Source of the DNA: Actinernus sp. WN-2022
Lineage: Eukaryota; Cnidaria; Anthozoa; Actiniaria; Actinernidae
Assembly: GCA_030867875.1 (NCBI GenBank)
Contig: JAOWCC010000577.1
Coordinates: 77,047,740 to 77,111,739 of the forward strand
Direction: 5' to 3'
Length of the DNA: 64,000 nucleotides
A model generated the notes under the pieces. The model searched no databases. It saw only the letters and a program-made list of their open reading frames with translations, and was not told the DNA's origin. Positions 11,736-23,110 of this stretch are shown piece after piece. Made by a program: the position numbers and the translations under genes. Every line of letters begins with the position of its first letter. The stretch's first letter is position 1.

Positions 11736-13125
11736 GTGTTTAGGAACATACAGCGGTTCAAACACGATACGAACTCCGAGAGTGTGCACAATGGATGTGC
11801 TGAATGCCAAGGTGTTAGCAATACTGATATGCAGAACACGGGTTCATCAGTTGGAATGATCCGATCTAGAAAGCGAAAGTCCATGCGGCAGGAGCAAACT
11901 GGGTCGATGCAAAGCAGACGCTGGAAAAAGACCTTGAAAGTGAAAGGGAGGTCTCATAAGAGAAAGATGAAACTTATGGGGAACGGGATTTACGGTCAAG
12001 TGCTATGTTTAAAAAGGTTAACAACGTTGACCAGTCTTACGTTATGAACTTGTCCATTTTGACCGATGCTATGCACAAATGCACGCACTGCAAGAGTGGT
12101 CCACTAGAACTGTATAATATTTCAAAGAATCTTCGGGTGTAGGGTGTCTGTCCAGTAATTAGCATTTCATGTATTCACTGTTCTAAGGTGAACATTATCC
12201 GAACTTCCAAGCATCACATAACCGAAAAACGTGGTCCACCGACATGACATAAATTCGCGAGCTGGCATTGGAGCACTTCATTCGGGAATAGGCCACACCC
12301 ACTACACAAGGGTATTTTGGAACGCTAGGCCTTTCAGCTCTAAATGGAAGTTCATAATAGTAACAAAGAAAGAGAAGGAGTAGAGAACGTCGTGAATAAA
12401 GTTTATATCGGTATGAAGACGAGGCAAAGTCACAGTCACTTATTGAAAGCCAAAATTTGGCGTTTCCTACAACATGGGGTGGCGTAGAAGATGCAGGTCT
12501 AAGATTTGTCCTCCGGTTTGTAGTCAGTTGTGCAACCAGGAACACTGTGTCGCATATGCCAAGAAACACAAAGAGAAAACCGACAACCAAGGGCTCGCTA
12601 CTGCAGTCGCAACCATGAAGGTTCGTGAACGAGTATGGAAGCTAATGCTGCTGTTCATCTCTTCTCTGAGACCATCCAACACGGTGTGACCTACTCCACC
12701 TATGTCAGAGACGAAGACGAAGACAGCATAACCGAAAGTCGATTGAAGATACTTGTAAACTATGACATTGAAAAGTGGTCGGATATAAACAATGCATGTA
12801 GGACTTTAGGTTCACGCCTTTATACGACAAGAGCGAATGTGAAAGGTCTAACCCCGGTAGTAATAGGCTACATTGAGAAGTACTTCACGTACTACATTCA
12901 CGTACTGCATCAAAGAAATAAAGGGCAGCCTTCCACTCTGTTGGATTGATTACATGTTATAGTCCCTCACGGGTTTGGGAAGCACGATAACTGCAAGGCG
13001 TGGTGCAAGTACAGCAGCGATCCAGATAACTACGGACACAGTGATCTACCTCGAGGCAAAGATCTCAAGGGAGATGATCTGCCTGCTTCCATCGAAGATG
13101 CACTACACCCATTCCAGTAGGCTCG
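11736..13125 (+). pseudogene. Mutator-like transposase relic
   Basis: Broken coding trace in at least three frames. A Cys-paired segment (CTHCKSGPLELYN) is encoded near 12,080. A short DMGW-type block (MGWRRRCRS) starts at 12,474, and the frame 12,635-12,949 carries YSTYVRDEDEDS, an acidic catalytic-type block, then EKWSDINNACRTLGSRLY. Coding similarity continues to about 13,120 (HGFGKH..C.AWCKYSSD). This order is what I know from the Mutator-like transposase domain family, an RNase H-fold enzyme. Frameshifts and stops make it inactive. The family call is from pattern memory. Confidence 0.55.
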
Positions 13126-13895
13126 TCTCAGCAAAACGAGTGCCTTAAAGGGGAACTGAACCCTAAAATCAACCCAACCGTCTTTACAAAGAAGTATTCG
13201 AAAGAAATAAGTTCTGCTATTATATTTTTTTGCGTATCTATAAGGAGAAAATTAGTCTCCAAGTTCGATTTTCCGCTGAAAGATTTATATTGTGTGGCGG
13301 CTCAATTTAGTGCAAATTTCCCCATATCGTACGTCACACATAACAAGGAAAAACGAAAACACTCTGGCATAAAGAAAACGCAATGGTCCGCAATTAGAAG
13401 CCATTAGTCTTGCTACAATGTCGGGGACAGCATGGCAAATCTAATTTATGCCCTGTATACTATGTCACAAATTACAAGACGTTATGGCGGGTCTGAGAGT
13501 AGTAATTTTCGGACAGCATCGGGAATAGCACAATTTAACCAAGGTTATGAATATATCGTAGAAACAACTGAATAAATGGGTTAAGCTGATAACTCTTCTA
13601 CTACGAAGTACACCCGTAGAATGGACGATAAGCGACTCAAAGACACCGAGAGGAAGGCGAGGATCGCATATTACTATATGCCACTGTATGTATTGTAATC
13701 AACTAGACAAAATAGAATAGTTTGTACATGTGTATGAGTTTGTGTATGCATTATTTTGTGTCATGTCCTACGACCTAGTAATTTAATCTCAATTTCATGT
13801 GAAGTGGCTCCCTGGCAATTTTAACGTTCCAGTTATTTTAGGAAGATGGGCTCAGCAGTAAGAGTGTAATTCATCACCCGAACAGTCAAGTCTTT
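13126..13895. other. Non-coding, probable repeat
   Basis: Begins with the phrase aaaggggaactgaaccctaa, which looks like the start of a dispersed non-coding repeat. No coding trace until the integrase fragment. Confidence 0.35.
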
Positions 13896-14280
13896 CGTCA
13901 CCGCATACCGGATGAAATAGTCAGTGACAATGGGCCCCAGTTCTACAGTGCAGAGTTCCACAAGTTCTCTAAGGAGTACGACTTCACACATACAACAAGA
14001 AGCCCGTACCATGCCCAGTACAATGGACAGGTAGAAAGATGTGTGCAGACAGTGAAGAACCTGTTGAAGGGAGCAAAGGACCCATATTTCAGAAATACGC
14101 CAATAGAGGTCACCGGCTCAGCTTCTTATGGGACGCTGACTTAAAACAACTCTGTCAACAGCAACCAATTCCACAGAGGTGAAGACAAAATTGAAAGACA
14201 GAGAAGACAAGAAAGCCATTGTGCACAATCCTATTGTTCTTCGCGACATTTACTTGCAGTACAGAAAAGTCACTGGAGCG
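13896..14280 (+). pseudogene. Gypsy-type retrotransposon integrase fragment
   Basis: The open stretch from about 13,900 encodes the C-terminal half of a retroviral-type integrase core: IPDEIVSDNGPQFYSAEFHK contains the second catalytic Asp (SDNGPQF), and YHAQYNGQVERCVQTVKNLL carries the N-G-x-x-E-R block with the catalytic Glu. The first catalytic Asp region is missing. A weaker continuation (LKDREDKK, about 14,190) fits the segment after the core. No LTRs were found nearby, so this is an isolated relic. Confidence 0.75.
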
Positions 14281-15352
14281 GAATGATTACCGAATTATTA
14301 ATGAATACGCAATTCCTTTTACCGTTACTTGATTGGCTGTTCATAAATCGTTATGGGAATACAAGTGTCCCACTTCGAAGAAGACGTGTAACAATCATTG
14401 CCAGAAACATATCCTGTCGCTAATTGAGTATCAGATTATAAACAATAGAGATATTCTTCAAATGCGCCGCCTGTGATTAAATTACAGTTGAGCTCCCTAA
14501 CGTTGTTTGGTATGATTGTTGTTTGGTATGATTGAGAGATTTTGTTATGGTGCTTAGTTCTAAAAAAAACTTTTTTGGGAACTTTGTAGTATTTTGCTTT
14601 CAGATTTAGATAATTGTTAGCTAGCCTGGTCGCAGGGGTTTTCTGACTTGAAGCGGCATTGGTGACTTGCAAAGAAGCGAGTTTCTTCGCAGCTTACAAC
14701 TGACAAAATGTTGTCCATCCCTCTAGTAAAATAATTGAGAGATTACGGAGGTTCAGTAGCTGTAAAAAGGTTTTGTGTACCTTGTACTGTTCTGTTCAAA
14801 AATCGTGCTTTCACTTGCGTTCGTAATTGGAGGGTTTGAAACCCGGTGTTGAAGCCACGAAATGTCTTGAGCTGGGATGCAGTGTCGGCGATCTGTGAAG
14901 CAGTGAAAAGGAACCACTATTAAAGCAGTGCAGGCATTTGTATTTATGAGGTATTAGATTTCACAGCGTCACTGGGAAATTGGGAGGAGGACCGACTCAC
15001 AATGGAGGCCAGAGGATTGAAAAGAATGACATGTTTATCATCACCGCGCACATTCTTAACGCCACTCCATATACAGTTTGTATTCTAAAGCTGAAGTAAA
15101 AACGACTTTGCATAATATATTAGATCGAGGACAGCTTTTAGAATTTGTTAATCGCCTTTGCAGCATCCCTTTCAATCAGTCTGTTATTGTTTCACGTAGT
15201 TAATCACAGCTTAATACCGTAAACATAGATAGACGGCCGGATCGCTGTTGAGCCATTCATTCATCGGTGATTGGTTTAGAGACAACATGTCAAAGGCTGC
15301 AAGTCTCTCTGTCATTCAACGGACCACAGCTTAAGAAACGAAACCAACCGTA
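14281..15352. other. No gene recognised
   Basis: AT-rich sequence; the short direct repeat gtttggtatgattg near 14,509 and 14,521 is the only feature noticed. Confidence 0.4.
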
Positions 15353-15883
15353 ATGGTAATATATGAAGTAAAGCGTGTGGTTGCGAAAAGGATGTGTGGC
15401 CGAAAAACACAGTTCTTCATAAAGTGGCAAGATTTCTGTTCAACACAAAACACCTGGGAACCCCTCGATGAAGAGCTCATTGTCTCCGAGAGCCGGTCTG
15501 CAGATCCACTACGCCTTGAAGAGTGTAGGGAGCGACTCGTACTTCTTTTCGAAAGAGGCCTCAAGGCATCGATGGACTACGAAGAGATCCTTGTCATGAG
15601 GCATGATGTCGTTCGAGCTCTCTTCCCACAAATGCCTATCAGTGGCAGCCCGTACCTTGCCAAAGAAAAAGAGCTGATCAATGCAGGCCTCGGATCATCC
15701 CTAAATAAGTGCATGACAATCACACAAAGCGGGTGTACCATTAATCCACCAGTTAGCATTAAGTTGCTGCTCGGCAAGTCGTCCGCGTTTTTAGACAAAC
15801 GTGGCCTCAAGACCGCCTCGCGACCAGTTGAGAAGGTAAAAGTGAAGTTGACGAAATCATACTTCACTGGAAACCCTCAATGA
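15353..15883 (+). CDS. Chromodomain protein, single-exon frame of 176 residues
   Basis: Residues about 3-46 form a chromodomain: YEVKRVVAKR at the start, the aromatic-containing TQFFIKWQDF and NTWEPLDEEL at the end, matching the Y..E.I...R / W..W.P pattern that binds methyl-lysine tails. The rest has no recognised domain. The frame is open for its full length, which is unusual for this window. It could be a host gene exon, a domesticated fragment, or the C-terminal part of a chromovirus integrase; the Gypsy relic 1 kb upstream makes the last possible, but the two are not continuous. The start was chosen as the first ATG in the open frame. Confidence 0.55.
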   Translation: MVIYEVKRVVAKRMCGRKTQFFIKWQDFCSTQNTWEPLDEELIVSESRSADPLRLEECRERLVLLFERGLKASMDYEEILVMRHDVVRALFPQMPISGSPYLAKEKELINAGLGSSLNKCMTITQSGCTINPPVSIKLLLGKSSAFLDKRGLKTASRPVEKVKVKLTKSYFTGNPQ

Positions 15884-17443
15884 GTTGTGCTGCACATTAA
15901 ACAACGGCTTCTTTAGAAGACACCACATAACATGAAATGTCTATGATCATCATCTTCACCCTATTGTCGTTCAATAAATATCGTATCTATGACTATATAT
16001 AATACCACGCTGTGATTTAATATGTACTGCTTCTACTTGGCGAAATTCGAAAGGTTATATAGCAAACGTACTTAATAATGTGGAATGCATTTGTAGATTA
16101 CTTAAAACGGGTTTCAGCGAAATCTTCACGAGAGGTATTACGATGAAATGGCTGGTTTCTATGTCAGAACAAAATTCCACTTCGCAACGCAAACGCAAAA
16201 ACGTTTCACAAGCTGAGCCATGTAACATTGTAATAGTCAAGCGTTTGAATGACTTAACAAAACAAAAAGAAAAAACATTTACTTGTCTGGCCTGTTGAGG
16301 TGCGGTCTGCTGAATCTGAAAGAGAAGAGCCAACTAATAAAGTGTAATCCTTTGAAAATCATACTCAAGGTCTCATCAAATCATACTCAACCTCATACTT
16401 TCAATGAATTAAGTGACCATCAATTATATGTAAGTGTAATACTCCTTACTGTTGTCTTTGATATTAACTTGTAGAGTAGATCCATACCCTTCAATTAGTT
16501 CGATAGACTTTGGAAGGAGACCATATCATTCTGCAAACCACAATGCTTGCGTTGCATTTTCCCTACAAAGTGAAATCGGGCCACAAATGTACCTAATTAG
16601 TTATTTATTTAGGGTCACCTAAGGGTATGGTCATTTTCCACGCTGGGCGCGCCGGCCCTCAAAGTCAGCGGTTTTAAATCGTACCAAATTGAGTGCCTGG
16701 TCGGCTATTTATGTGTTGCTATGACAGTAACAATTCGAACGTACGGAAATGCAGCGACGGAAACGCGAGAGCCGTACGATACAAAAATCGTTCGGTACCT
16801 TCTGCTTGCTCGATGTCGACGTCTTTCCGGCCTTTGACCGAGTAGTATTCGATCGACAATCTGAGAGCGTTTCTTTGAAGAAGACGCCATTGATCGTCCT
16901 CTGACAGAGATTTTTCGTGCGCGGGTCAGTCGACGATGATTTACTTAGCTTTACGTGGTTCTGAATCGCCGTTCTTATTGGAGCTATCCGAGTACACATA
17001 TTTCGCTGATTTAAGCTTTGAATTTGATTTCTGAAACGAACAGATTCTTGCTTTTTTATCGCAGTTTTTGATGTACACATTTCGTGAATTTGTATTCCAA
17101 TCTCTCAGAATTATTGATTTTTCAGTGAAGGCTTACGTGTGATTCCATCTCCGAGACTTGCAATGGAAAAGTTAATTTGAGCTGCCCAAACACAAACTCT
17201 ATCAGCCTGCTCGTATCAAAATGTTCGCTCTTTTACCTCTTGCCTCTGCCCGCCTGTTTTGTTTCATGTTTGTTTCTTATTTAAGGCTCAGCTTAAACTT
17301 AAGCTTATTTACGGACTTTAATTTATGTAGCTTTCATTATGAGTACTAGTTGCAGGATTATTTTAAATATACTGCAATAACTGCCTATGGATTGATGAAT
17401 AATGGGTAGCTAGAAGGGGAACCCACGTTTTGCCGTCGACCGG
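15884..17443. other. No gene recognised
   Basis: Contains overlapping short open frames on both strands (16,080-16,298; 16,709-17,080 minus) with no recognisable motif. Nothing else noticed. Confidence 0.4.
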
Positions 17444-17554
17444 ATGCAGCAGTTAATTCGTGGCAGGCCTGCTAAGAGGAAGGATGAGGAAATTTTGTCG
17501 AAGTCATCCCTTTATCGTGCAAAACAAGCAAAGATACGTCGCCTTGACCAGAAG
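17444..17554 (+). other. Possible exon with basic, coiled-coil-like peptide
   Basis: An open stretch from ATG 17,444 encodes a basic segment (RGRPAKRKDEEILSKSS) and is followed at 17,555 by GTAATC after CAGAAG, a plausible splice donor. It resembles first exons of multicopy invertebrate transposon genes, but there is no further support. Confidence 0.2.
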
Positions 17555-17770
17555 GTAATCCTTTATTTACCAATTCTGCATCTAAATATTTATCTTAACT
17601 CTTTTGGTCAGCGGTGGGAGAGAATGGCGGATGGGTTAATTTCTTCTCTGTAAATTTCGACTGTTCTGTTGCCCAGCACTCTCAATGCTGTTTCGTACAT
17701 CAATATCCAAATGCTCAAAGTCATCATAAACCTATCCAGCAACACACCTGAGTAATTTCAAACATTTATA

Positions 17771-18561
17771 ATGTCAAAAAAGTCAAAAAACAAGAACACG
17801 AGTACGAGTCAAGTGGCCGAAGATGATGAAGACATATGAAAATATATGGTCTAAACTGGAAGGAAAACTCAATAACTGTGTGACCAATACACTTCCAAGC
17901 CTAGTGAAGGACATTGTAAAGCAACAGGTTGACGAGTACGTTTCATCTGAGAGTTTTCAAATTTCTCTTAGTGAAAGTATTGGCTTCGACATTGGTAAAC
18001 TTCAGGACGATGTAGGCTCCCTAAAAACGGAAATAATCTCACTTAAAGCCAAGGTAAATGATCTGACTAATGGAAACGATGATCTGGAACAATACACACG
18101 TAGAACCAATCTTAGGATATTTGGCATCCCAGAAGCTCAATCCATCTCGTTGGATTCAAGCAGTATCCAGCGTGAACACACCGACGAAGCTGTCATATCG
18201 TTCTTTGAAAAATAACTTGATTTACATATTACTTCATCAGATATCAGTAGATCTCATCGAATTGGGCAGAAATCCTCCAAACCTCGACCTATAATCATTC
18301 GCTTTACGAAGCATAATACCAAAGTGATGATCTTAAGGAAAAGGTTATCTTCTGAAAGAGAACCGGCCATTCTCAATGCAAGAAGACCTCACCATGCCCA
18401 GACGCCTTATTCTCACGTATTTGTATACCCAATGTCGTGACAAGGTCGATAAAGTATGGACAATCGACGGTGTGATCCACTTTAAGCCTATTGCAAATTC
18501 ATCGATAATTGTCAGATGTACGACTCTTGATGACTGCAAGCGACAAGTTGATAAGTATTAA
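17771..18561 (+). pseudogene. LINE ORF1 protein, broken
   Basis: A Lys/Asn-rich start near 17,771 is followed by the frame 17,823-18,215. That frame holds a predicted coiled coil (about residues 40-90) and then NDDLEQYTRRTNLRIFGIPE, the hallmark start of the RNA-binding (RRM-like) domain of L1-type ORF1 proteins. The rest of the domain continues in other frames (18,230-18,561; a block near 18,340-18,400 resembles the VMILRKR..L..ERPAILNARR pattern). The protein would bind element RNA. At least two frame changes make it non-functional. Confidence 0.65.
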
Positions 18562-18914
18562 CATTTATCTGAAGTAGGTGTTTAAAAAACAAAAACACTT
18601 TTGATTGCAAATGACATCGATGACATTAATCCAGTATTGATTTAGCTGTGCACCAATTATTATTTGCTGTTACATTACATAACCTTTCTCATTAGTTTTC
18701 GATTACTGCTAACTTTATTTATCTTATTTAGTATTATACTAGTTATCTCATATTAATACCTAGTTTAAAGGTATTTTATTATATTTTGATATCGTACTTA
18801 ACTTAATTGGACCCATATCAATTAATCTGTATATTTTAGACTTAATTGTTTATTTTACAATATTCTTTCTCTCTAGTTTTCATATTTTACACTCTTCTAT
18901 ACAAAATTCATTAT

Positions 18915-20912
18915 ATTGCTCTATTTGTAACTCTAAGGTTCAAAATAACTCACGGGCGATCTTTTGTGATGCATGCTTACATTGGAGACATCTGAAATGC
19001 ACAAAGCTTACTCTTCATGATTATAAACTTCTTTCTACATGTAAAGACGTCTGGTTCTGCTCAAGCTGTCTAGCTGATATTTTCCCATTTAATCACTATT
19101 CAAATGACAATGGCTTTTACCTTGCACTTCATGGCTTATTTGAACCTGACCTTGACTTCGATAAGATAACAAGTAAATGTTTCAATCCTTTTATTGACGA
19201 CCACGCTATTTACTGAACAGACCAGATCTTGATCCTGATATAAATATTAGTTCCTGTAATTCCAAAATACTCTCTAATTGCACTTATCACACTTCTAAAA
19301 AAATGAACAATTTATTCACTAATACATCACATTGTTTTTCCACACTTCACCTAAATATAAGAAGCATCAAGAAACATTTCACTGACTTCTCTGAATATTT
19401 GTCCACACTACATTATTCCTTTTCTGCCATCGGAGTATCTGAAACTTGGTTAAATGAATTATCTGGCTACACCTTTATATCTAGACACAGAAAACATAAA
19501 CAAGGTGGTGGTGTTGGTCTCTTCATCGATTCCTCCTTTGAATTTAAACCACGCTTAGACCTTGAATCATTTACACAAGAAATATTTTAAGTAGTATTTA
19601 TTGAGATTAATCAACCAAGTGACAAAATATTATTCTTGGTTGTGTTTATAAGCCTCCTGACGTGGAAGTTGAAGTATTTAATGAACATATTTAAAAAATA
19701 ATTAGTAAAATTAGCTTTGAAAACAAATTGTGTCTCATAAACCTTCAAATGATTTGGTTAACCTCCTTCTGGCAAATAGCCTTTATCCACTTATATCCAA
19801 ACCTACTAGAATCACGTACCACTCAGCTACCCTAATTGACAACATCTTTACAAATAACTTGGACCATAATATAATTAGTGGAATTCTTTATACTGATGTC
19901 TCTGATCATTTACCAATATTTCAGTTAACTGATCTCAAGCTTACAACCAATCCTCAGCCTACTGGGTACAAAATAAGACAAATAACCTCATCTAATCTTG
20001 CAAGGTTTCAATCAAAATTACAAAATACTGATTGGAATGTTATTGCTCACTCTACTTCTCCAAATGACTGTTATAACTCATTTTCTGAACTATTTTTTCC
20101 AATATATAATGACTGCTTTCCATTAAAAAATATTAGTAATCAACCCAAGAAACATTCTAAACCTTGGTTCTCATCTGGATTGCACGGATCATGTCTTAGA
20201 AAAGATATCCTTTATAAGGCATATATCAAAAATCCCACTGAACGAACCAAACACAATTATACCACATACCGTAATAAATATAATCACCTGGTCAAACTTG
20301 CTAGGAAGAAATAAACTCTTATCACAAAAAAATTACTTGAGGGCTACATGGGCAACCATTAAATCTGTTATAGGACATAAACAAAAGACTAACATCCCAT
20401 CAATAATGACAGACTCTGATGGAGTATACACTACTCCTCTCTCAATAGCTAACAAATTTAATGATTTCTTTATTAATGTTGGACCTTCTCTTTCAAAAGC
20501 ATTTCCTCCATTAGGCGACAAACAGAGAATATCTATCTGGTTCATATACTGATACAATTTTTTTATCACCTACTTCAACTTCAGAAATTACATCTATAGT
20601 TAATTGTCTAAATGCTAGCAAAAGTGAAGGCATTGATGGTATAAACATTGTCCCAGTCAAGTCCAGTATCAGCCTATTAGCTCTACCCTTATCTATCATC
20701 TGTAATGCCTCAATCTCTATGGGGATGTTTCCAGATGAATTTAAAATAGCTGAAGTTATTCCAGTCTTTAAAAATGATGATTGCCATAATTTCACCAATT
20801 TTAGGCCAATTTCTTTACTTCCTTGCCTCTCAAAAATACTTGAGAAAGTGATGTATAAAAGATTCATTGAATACTTAAACAATCAATATCTTGAACCACC
20901 ATCAATATGCTA
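18915..20912 (+). pseudogene. LINE ORF2, 5' part: PHD finger, endonuclease, start of RT
   Basis: Coding traces in order: a PHD-type zinc finger (CDACLHWRHLKC, then WFCSSC, about 18,965-19,075); an AP-type endonuclease from 19,303 (LHLNIRSIKKHF, GVSETWLNE, GGGVGLFID); its C-terminal part in frame 19,730-20,314 (PTRITYHSATLIDNIFTN, SDHLPIF); then the RT N-terminal region (20,298-20,552 and 20,719-20,913, with NFRPISLLPCLSKILEKVMY). It stops just before the RT catalytic core. About 0.5 kb of core, including the YADD block, is missing before the 3' part resumes beyond the parvo-like element at 24,785. Multiple frameshifts. Confidence 0.75.
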
Positions 20913-21146
20913 ATTTGAACGAAGTCTCCCACATGGATTAGAGCGACAGAGTGACTTAAAGTTCTCAAGTCCAAAAACTTAAAACAAAAACTAACCAGGT
21001 TATTAACAAAAAAACCTCACCCTCGTGGCACAGACGAGGGCTAGATTGTAAACACGCAGATTCCTTTCACACTAATTCCCTAGGGAACTGAATACATTAC
21101 ACAAGCTACGCCATGCCGCGCTGCGCCGATACTGATCAGACATATA
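20913..21146. other. Foreign segment between LINE break and left inverted terminus
   Basis: This 234-bp piece is neither LINE coding sequence nor part of the matched terminus. It holds a small hairpin (ccctcg/cgaggg near 21,030) and a 12-bp palindrome (ttccctagggaa near 21,078). It may be an outer part of the virus-derived element or an older insertion. Confidence 0.4.
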
Positions 21147-21310
21147 GCATCCGGGTAAAATGATCCGTAAGTACCGACACGAATGTTACTAAAACTATTG
21201 CTATAGCAACCGCATAAATTATGCTACGCCAATAAAACACATACCGTTGGAAAGGTGTCATTGTGACGAGTGTATTGGTAGTACTCCCAAGGGAATCGAA
21301 CGTATAAATA
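21147..21310 (+). repeat. Left terminal inverted repeat of parvo-like element
   Basis: Starts gcatccgggtaaaa and matches the reverse complement of 24,621-24,784 with roughly five or six differences and a 4-bp gap near the inner edge (gaatcgaacg versus gaatcgaacgaacg). Contains the perfect palindrome ttgctatagcaa and a near-palindrome cgcataaattatgc. It ends at the NS TATA box. Confidence 0.85.
21303..21310 (+). promoter_or_regulatory. TATA box for NS gene
   Basis: TATAAATA lies at the inner edge of the left terminus, about 40 bp before the first NS ATGs (21,342 and 21,350). Parvovirus left promoters have this position relative to the terminal repeat. Confidence 0.6.
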
Positions 21311-21349
21311 ATTACAGCGAAATTAACAACATTTAGACAAGATGAGAAT

Positions 21350-22006
21350 ATGCCGTTTTACTCTAGTATCGTTATTCACGACCATCCGAGTTTGGACATA
21401 CCGGATATCATACGTGTGTTATGCCGGCTACCTTATATTCTCGTTCGCCATATTGACGATCCGACCTGCATAATACACGAGAATCACTTCCATTTACTAA
21501 TTCAGGGTCACGAAGTAGACGCCGAAGGAGTAGAAAGAAGATTTACACGAGGTCGCCTCTACAACTACTTACGAAATAGACAAGTAGAAATCAGATCTAG
21601 ACCATGCTACGGTGGACTAGATGACTTCACAGAATACTTGAAGTTATTTCCAAGAGAGTTAGTCTACTGTTCGCCATCACTTCTACCTATTTGGAATAGA
21701 GCTCACAGACCAGTAGAACAGATACCGGAGATTAACTCAGAAGATGACGAGACGGAGAATGAGTTATCTCAAAACGAACAACAGCCACAACCTTCACCTC
21801 CTCAATTCGTAAGAACTCCAAAAACCACAAAACAAGGAGATGATATTAGGATGATAATGGCGCTCATTGAGAAAGAAAAATGCACCACAAAAGCACAACT
21901 CATTCAATACTGCCGACAAGACGAGAAAAGGTGGACATTCCTATTTGATAATCATATGGCTAAGGGGATCATGCAATTTGATCAGAAAGTCAAGTTAGCT
22001 AAATAA
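21350..22006 (+). pseudogene. NS1-like N-terminal HUH nuclease segment
   Basis: 218 residues. The N-terminal part has the His-hydrophobic-His block HFHLLIQG (about residues 46-53), the metal-binding motif of rolling-circle/rolling-hairpin nucleases, and a downstream Tyr/Lys region (DFTEYLKLF, about residue 91) fitting the nicking tyrosine area of parvovirus NS1. The domain nicks the viral terminus during replication in the nucleus. The C-terminal half is acidic and Gln/Pro-rich, a probable linker, then basic. The frame ends 9 bp before the helicase segment begins in a different frame, so NS1 is interrupted here. The family call is by motif and context. Confidence 0.65.
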
Positions 22007-22015
22007 ATTCGAAGG

Positions 22016-22590
22016 ATGGAGTCTGTCGGCAGATCGTGGATAGACCCGATCGACGAGTGGTATGATTTTAACCACGTAAACGACAACTACTACTCCATCA
22101 AGAAAAGCATGTGTATTGAAGATCGATGGTGCAAAGACAACGGTATTGACCCGTGGCAGTTAACCAAAGATTTCCATGATGTGCTCGACCAAAGAAAACC
22201 CAAAGTGAATACATTACTATTCCAGGGGGATTCCGTGTTGGAGGCCTACCAAGTAGTAGCAATTATCACAAACAACAGCTCAACTACGTTCTCCTTCATG
22301 GACGCTGATAACGTTAGCATTATTAAGATAGAAGAGGCAGTGATAGGGGCTGACCAAACTGAAACATTTAAGTTAATCTTAGGAGGCGAGAACTGTATGG
22401 CTCAAGTAAAGAACAAACCGTCTGCTTTAGTAGAACGAACGCCCGTGTTAATTTCCTGTAATGCGTTTCCGTGGTGTTTCGTCGGCAATGATTTAGTCTA
22501 TAGTAATGTGTTTAATGCATAACGGCTTAATAGCACTATCATGGTTTGCAAATGTACAAAAGAAGCTAAATCCAGCCTTATGGAAATAGC
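22016..22590 (+). pseudogene. NS1-like SF3 helicase segment, Walker A missing
   Basis: Frame 22,016-22,522 encodes the N-terminal helicase region (KVNTLLFQGDS, where the Walker A loop should follow), then an ILGGE block after a Walker B-like IKIEEA, and the sensor-type block RTPVLISCNAFPW. These are the B, B' and C motifs of superfamily 3 helicases of parvovirus NS1. No GxxxxGK(S/T) is present after FQGDS, so ATP binding would be lost. After the stop at 22,520-22,522 a C-terminal Cys-containing remnant (MVCKCTKEAK) continues in another frame to about 22,590. Inactive by these breaks. Confidence 0.7.
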
Positions 22591-23054
22591 GATTAGATAA
22601 GATTCTATTAAAAGAGGAGATCGGTCGAGATGAAGCAGAATGCGATGATTGTGAGTACTCTATGCCTGTCACTCCAGATCTGTATAAGTTATCAGTGAAT
22701 GTCGAAGATGTTGGTACAGATGAAGTGGATTAACCATCCAAAAGAAGAAAGATGCTGGAAAGTACAACGACTCCACTCTTCGACTCTGATAATCAAGAAA
22801 ATTAGGACGTTCCGCTTGACGCCCACAGCCATCCCCGTCCGAGTATGTCGCAATCGAGTTCAATCATGTCTGAACAGGACTATTACAGGGACAATGAGTT
22901 AAGTTATTTTAACTCCCAAGGGAGTATTGTAGTAGAAATTACTAATTCAGAGAGGTCCCCAGAGCACTCACCTCCAACAATTCATCGATTAGTAGAAACC
23001 GCTTATTGGCCGTACAGTGATAGTCAGGATCACCTGATCTCCAAGAACATGTAA
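22591..23054 (+). other. Intergenic or NS C-terminal region with small frames
   Basis: Between helicase and capsid genes lies an acidic short frame (about 22,615-22,734, Cys-containing ECDDCEYSM) and a 69-residue frame at 22,845-23,054 rich in Ser/Glu. They may be the decayed C-terminus of NS1 or a small accessory protein. Neither has a recognised domain. Confidence 0.4.
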
Positions 23055-23057
23055 TAG

Positions 23058-23065
23058 TATATAAG
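23058..23065 (+). promoter_or_regulatory. TATA box for VP gene
   Basis: TATATAAG about 45 bp upstream of the capsid ATG at 23,111. A separate internal promoter for the capsid gene is common in parvoviruses. Confidence 0.55.
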
Positions 23066-23110
23066 AGTAGTACAATAAACACTTATCATTCTCTCACAAC
23101 TATTGTAATA

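Noticed and set aside
15353..15883. Assigning the chromodomain ORF to a named host gene
   Set aside because: Only the chromodomain is recognisable; the remainder matches nothing I can name.
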